Shown here: piece after piece, positions 60,329 through 64,000 of the stretch
How positions within the stretch are numbered: position 1 is the first letter of the stretch
Layout of the letters: every line of letters starts with the position of its first letter
NCBI GenBank assembly: GCA_013339765.2
Contig: CM023451.1
Span: 150,157,623-150,221,622, forward strand
Origin: Haemaphysalis longicornis
Taxonomy: Eukaryota; Arthropoda; Arachnida; Ixodida; Ixodidae
Length of the DNA stretch: 64,000 nt
Direction: 5' to 3'
The notes under the pieces: generated by a model
The model's input: only the letters and a program-made list of their open reading frames with translations
What the model was told of the DNA's origin: nothing
Databases searched by the model: none
Made by a program: the position numbers and the translations under genes

Positions 60329-60400
60329 AGTCAAACCTCGTTAATTCGAACTGCAAGGAAACGCTAGCTAAGTTCGAATTAATGAAAGTTAGAACAAACA
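60329..60400 (+). mobile_element. terminus of a pogo/Tigger-like DNA transposon (partial)
   Basis: TATAGTCAAACCTCGTTAAT resembles the end of pogo/Tigger-type elements seen in many arthropods. Just inside is a perfect 11-bp inverted repeat TTAATTCGAAC (60342-60352) / GTTCGAATTAA (60373-60383). The opposite end was not found before the Penelope-like element starts, so only one terminus is claimed. Confidence 0.4.
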
Positions 60401-60967
60401 AAAGGCAAGCACAAAAGCTGTACAATCAGATTGTGAAGCAGTAAAGCATGCCAGCAATTGGATGCTTGAAAAAGGCCGCGATTGAGACCTGCCTTTTATG
60501 CTATCAGGTGAAAGCTAGCACTTTTTTCTATAACGAGCGATTGTAGTGAAAGGCCTCCTTTTCGAGTAGCCCAAAACTGAAGAAGAGAGTGGTAGCACTT
60601 CATTCCGTAGTTGCTTCCGAGAGATGGCTGCAGTAGGGCTTCATTCGCCACCTCCTCGTGGCCACTGGCAGTGACGTGTTCTCCGCTTCTGAATTACGAA
60701 TTGATGGCATCTGTCAGCACGCCCAACACCCCGAACTCGTGTCCACATCGATGTTGTTTGCACATAAACTCCTTCCAAAACGTCCGCTATCGAGGATATA
60801 GATTTTTTTCTCCCGATTAAACTTCTCTCTCTTTTTTTAAATGCGGCACCTGAAAGTGAGAGGAACAGGCGCATCTTGGAAGGCGTTGACGTTTTATTGC
60901 ATCAAGAACCCATCCGCCAACGGTTGCCTGACAAAGGCGTCGTGGCGTATCTAAAACACAACAACTA

Positions 60968-61222
60968 GTGCATCCTCCCGTCCAACGAACAAGGTGGGTT
61001 CGGGTTTTTTCGGATCGTTTGTTTTTTAAAACTGCAATGAAAGCGATTGATGATGTCATTATCGCACGATCTGGTGTATCACTAAAAGATGTTAAGGCGA
61101 AAGCTAGCAAGCTGTGTGACCAAATGAAGTTATCGGGGTTGTCCAAACAAATTGAGAAATGCACTAAACTAGGACATTTTTTTTGCGGTAAAGACACATA
61201 TATAGGAGGGAGCGCCTTTTAA
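60968..61222 (+). pseudogene. Penelope-like element N-terminal region
   Basis: The frame KAIDDVIIARSGVSLKDVKA lies directly upstream of the RT part in the same strand. Immediately before it, another frame (VDVLLHQEPIRQRLPDKGVV, about 60880-60960) looks like the preceding part, so a frameshift separates them. Assigned by position and general character. Confidence 0.5.
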
Positions 61223-61231
61223 TGTGACAGT

Positions 61232-61940
61232 GTGAGAACGGCACACCGGGCAGAGAGCGGTGGGTCTGTTTTACAGCAACACCTTGGGCTGCTGGACGTT
61301 GGGGATCCCTTTCGTACCAGAAACTCCGAAGAGGTATGCGACTTCTTGGCCCAGAACTCCCACTGCGTATTTAATGGTTTTTCTGTTGATATAAAACACG
61401 TTTATTGTTCCATGCCGCATGACCAGGTCTCGGAGTGGGTTGAGGAATGTTTTGTTGAGTTTGGTGTCATAGCCTTTCAAAATGTGAGTGGCGTACCAAT
61501 TCAAGGGTCTTTCGACCTGCTGTCTATGTATCTGCGGTCTACCTACGTTTCCTGAACCACAAACCTTTCATACAAAAAAGAGGATGTGTGCATAGGATTG
61601 GGTGTTGCTCCGGTGCTGAGGGATCTTTTTCTGGGCCATCTCGACCGGTTGCAGGTGGTTGGATTGAGGTACACAAAGTGTACAGGTTAGTTGAGGATTT
61701 TTGGTTGTGCTTCGGTTGGGTGCGTCAGTCCTGACGAAGGATGTACTGTCACCACTGGCAGTGTTCTAAGATTGCCTGAATCCTCGTCACGCACGAAATA
61801 CCGGAAGATAACACATTGAATTTCTTGGACATAAGCCTCGTGTTTTCGCCCAAGCAGGTTTGCTGGAGTTACGCCCCCCGAAGCCAGAAGCCCCTGTTGC
61901 CATTTAACTCTGCCCACACCAAACCAGTAAAACGCTCAGT
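61232..61940 (+). pseudogene. Penelope-like reverse transcriptase, frame-broken
   Basis: FSVDIKHVYCSMPHDQV (about 61378-61428) carries the first catalytic Asp region. FGVIAFQN and the following YLRSTYV match the family pattern. After an in-frame TGA at 61552 the same frame continues with VCIGLGVAPVLRDLFLGHLD, the PLE 'GxxxGSxxAPxLxDxFL' box. In the next frame YRLVEDFWLC (about 61680-61710) stands where the catalytic Y-V-D-D is expected, with the first Asp apparently Glu. From 61816, LNFLDISLVF and VCWSYAPRSQKPLLPFNSAH give the thumb region. Confidence 0.82.
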
Positions 61941-62337
61941 AACCACGAAGTGCTTCACCAACACCTTCAAGGAGTCCTATGTTCACCACATGCAGAGCAC
62001 TGCGAAGCCACAGGCTTCTAGGCAAAGACAATCAAGGTATCCTGAGCACGTCGTTGTGGCAGTCTGCGAAGCTGCACACCGGCGTGAGAAGCTAGCAGTG
62101 GAATGGGGGTGAAACCAGCACGCATGACGGCAATGAGCGCCATTAGACGGCCGTTATACCGTGCCTGCACGGTATCGCACGTAGGCCGAAAAAAACAGAG
62201 CATAAAGCTGGCGTTCGGGTTGTTATGTCCGCACCACTAGAGCTCGCGAGGCTTTGTAGAGACACATGTCCAGTGGAAAAAGAAAAGATTGGTTTAGCGT
62301 TGGGCATCACAAGTAGGTCGAGTGTGATGGCGGCGTT

Positions 62338-62655
62338 GTGTACCGTGTTTTGTTGGCCTGTCGAAAGGTATATGTAGGACAGACGGCACTGTGTATCAAC
62401 TCCAGTCTACTCGAACATCACAACAACGTACAGAAAAGGAAAAAAAATGTGAACGTGTCAACTCACTGCGGTGAATGCCCCGAGTGTGAGCGACACTTTC
62501 AATATACGGTCATATTTCGTTATTCTAATCAGCGCACGTGTGATATTGTACAAGTGGCGGAAATGCAACTAGGCGATTTCGAATGTGTCAGTACGACATC
62601 GACAGCGTTGTCGGAAAAGGAGGTAGTGTTCTCCAAAAAGCAGTGGTCATGGTAG
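62338..62655 (+). pseudogene. Penelope-like GIY-YIG endonuclease domain
   Basis: The domain would nick target DNA for Penelope-like retrotransposition. Visible are VYVGQT near residue 11 (the YIG part), LLEHHNNV, a Cys/His cluster THCGECPECERHF (the zinc-like linker of arthropod PLEs), and GDFECVSTTSTALSEKE near the end. The usual Arg in the 'GRCxNxRLxEH' helix is Ser/Leu here, and the position of the catalytic Glu looks like Gln. Nuclease activity is therefore doubtful even apart from the broken RT. An intact open frame of 105 codons remains. Confidence 0.82.
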
Positions 62656-62775
62656 TCACTGCACCGAGTGTTTCCTTTATTGTAATCTTTTGTATAATTG
62701 TAATTTTTTTCTGTACCACTCGTCTTTTTACGGGTATATATTTCACCCTGGTGCAATAAAATTCAGTTGGGAGAT

Positions 62776-64000
62776 GGTGCTTGTCCTTGTCTCCTTTCTC
62801 CGTATTATTTTTGTGAGCGTAAGATAAACCTTAATAAAACGGTGTAAAAAAATGTTCATAAACAACAACTGTCCAGATCCGCCGAAAATGCATTAGGAAC
62901 GAAACTGTTGTTTTGTGACAAAATAGTGAAGACAACTAGCATTCCTTTTCCGATAGAGAGAAGATAGCAGTTCCATGAAGAGGTTGTAAAAAGGGGTATA
63001 CATAAGGTAACCAAGCAATGGAAAGCCAAGAAACGGAAACCAAAACTCGAACGAAAGCTATAGAAGCGTGCACAGTGCCATGTCTACGCCCTCAAAGCTT
63101 TCCAGGGAAGATTTATAGAAACCACAGAAGACGAAAGCTGGAGGAAAGGTGGCACCAGTGCCGCCCTCGGTTCAATCGCTTGGATATCAGACTTAAAGTG
63201 GAAGTACGTCTCACATGTAGCACAGGAAAAAAGTATAAAAACCTCCTACCACTAAAAAAATACAAATAGGCGTTTGGAAAAAATTTCATCCCTTTAACCG
63301 GGCTTCTGTTCACTTGGAGAGGGCTTTAATGCTTTGAACCCATTGGCTAACTTTCTTCACTAACACCTTTGCGACCCAACGGTGAGTAAATATCAACCCA
63401 TTTAAGTTTGCTTTGTTTGAGCTAACGGCGCGAGATTAACCGGTATGAAATAAGAATACCTTCAGAACAGCTTTTGAACCTTGAGTATTATAACCCAAAT
63501 ATAATGCCTATGGCATTTGCCATCAAAATCCAAAAGTTCAATTTGAAGTTTAACAAGCGGGAGCTACAGCGTGTCTATTTGGCATGCAGCATTGAACGGC
63601 TACTGAAATATTTTGCCAAAGTGCGAATCTTAGCTTTGGCAGAAATTTTCTATACGCGCAGGTGTCTTAGGCTTAGTCGTGAAGGCCATTCTTGTGATGG
63701 CAAACACGCTGTCAAAGCCATTGTTCCTTTATTTGAAGCTTTAGTTAGGAATACACGTGCTCGTCGGCGGAAGTCATGCCATTGGTCACGCGCTGGGACA
63801 ATGCTAGAGGAGGAAATGCCTCAAATGCCTCACTGTGTGGGGATGCCCAGGTGGCCTTGAACGTAGGCGTCGACAGGTCTGAAAAGCAGACTTTCTCTAA
63901 ACCACTCGCTCGGAAGCTCTGCGCTAAAATGGCTATCATTGCAGCAACGGACACATTACCTCCCAGGCGCATGCAACACGGAAGCGTCGGACGGTTGAAG
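62776..64000. other. unannotated stretch
   Basis: Two plus-strand frames (63018-63269, 83 codons, basic; 63474-63860, 128 codons) have no recognisable domain. The second is the longest unexplained frame near the edge and could be an exon, but I see nothing to support it. Confidence 0.35.

Larger units (their letters stand above)
60845..62775 (+). mobile_element. Penelope-like retroelement, decayed
   Basis: Plus-strand pieces in order: an N-terminal region (about 60845-61222), a Penelope-type reverse transcriptase (61232-62112) and a GIY-YIG endonuclease (62338-62655). AATAAA follows near 62756. This order is specific to Penelope-like elements, which retrotranspose with RT plus a C-terminal GIY-YIG nuclease. 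Internal stops and frameshifts show that it is inactive. No terminal repeats could be confirmed by eye, and the 5' limit is approximate. Confidence 0.85.

Overview
This 64 kb window is eukaryotic, most likely hard-tick (Ixodida) nuclear DNA. It has no operon-like packing, coding frames are short and scattered, microsatellites are frequent, and interspersed repeats in all stages of decay dominate. The best taxonomic clue is four copies of a tRNA-headed SINE that I recognise as resembling Ruka, a family described from Rhipicephalus. Degraded non-LTR retrotransposons and a Penelope-like element with a GIY-YIG domain also fit a tick. No database search was possible, so the species is not assigned.

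I find no complete host gene. Four open segments on the minus strand in the first 15 kb (about 0.9-1.3, 4.66-4.95, 8.6-8.9 and 14.4-14.7 kb) could be exons, three of them with one hydrophobic, membrane-spanning-like stretch. None is proven, and all are listed at low confidence.

Layout. 0-9 kb: a (GA)n microsatellite, a hAT-type non-autonomous transposon with a perfect 8-bp target duplication (1970-2822), a truncated Ruka-like SINE and a second possible hAT MITE (5291-5667). 9-14 kb: a dense retroelement nest with two Ruka-like SINEs, a second SINE-like family ('repeat B') that has been split by both a LINE and a SINE, and two LINE fragments. 15-20 kb: more repeat B, a longer repeat 'C', a third full Ruka-like copy and repeat 'D'. 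20-34 kb: mostly unrecognised DNA, with one LINE RNase H remnant near 30.3-31.2 kb. 34.5-37.6 kb: a plus-strand LINE with endonuclease and reverse transcriptase remnants. 39-43 kb: a (TAAA)n microsatellite and a 2.0 kb hAT-like element. 46-48.3 kb: another hAT-like element with CCGAAC-rich ends. 50.5-51.4 kb: a foldback element made of two ~330-bp inverted arms. 51.7-53 kb: a CTCAAA-rich minisatellite joined to a second, inverted copy of repeat C. 55.6-56.5 kb: repeat D, a 75-bp tandem duplication and a possible solo LTR. 60.8-62.8 kb: a decayed Penelope-like element.

The elements have a readable order of insertion. Repeat B came first; a LINE and then (or separately) a Ruka-like SINE landed in it, each leaving a short target duplication. 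Repeats B and C share about 100 bp of 3' end, as expected if both used the same retrotransposition machinery. Repeats C, D and several short relics carry a small palindrome of the form stem-GAA-stem whose arms differ between families but stay complementary. This is the most unusual recurrent signal I saw.
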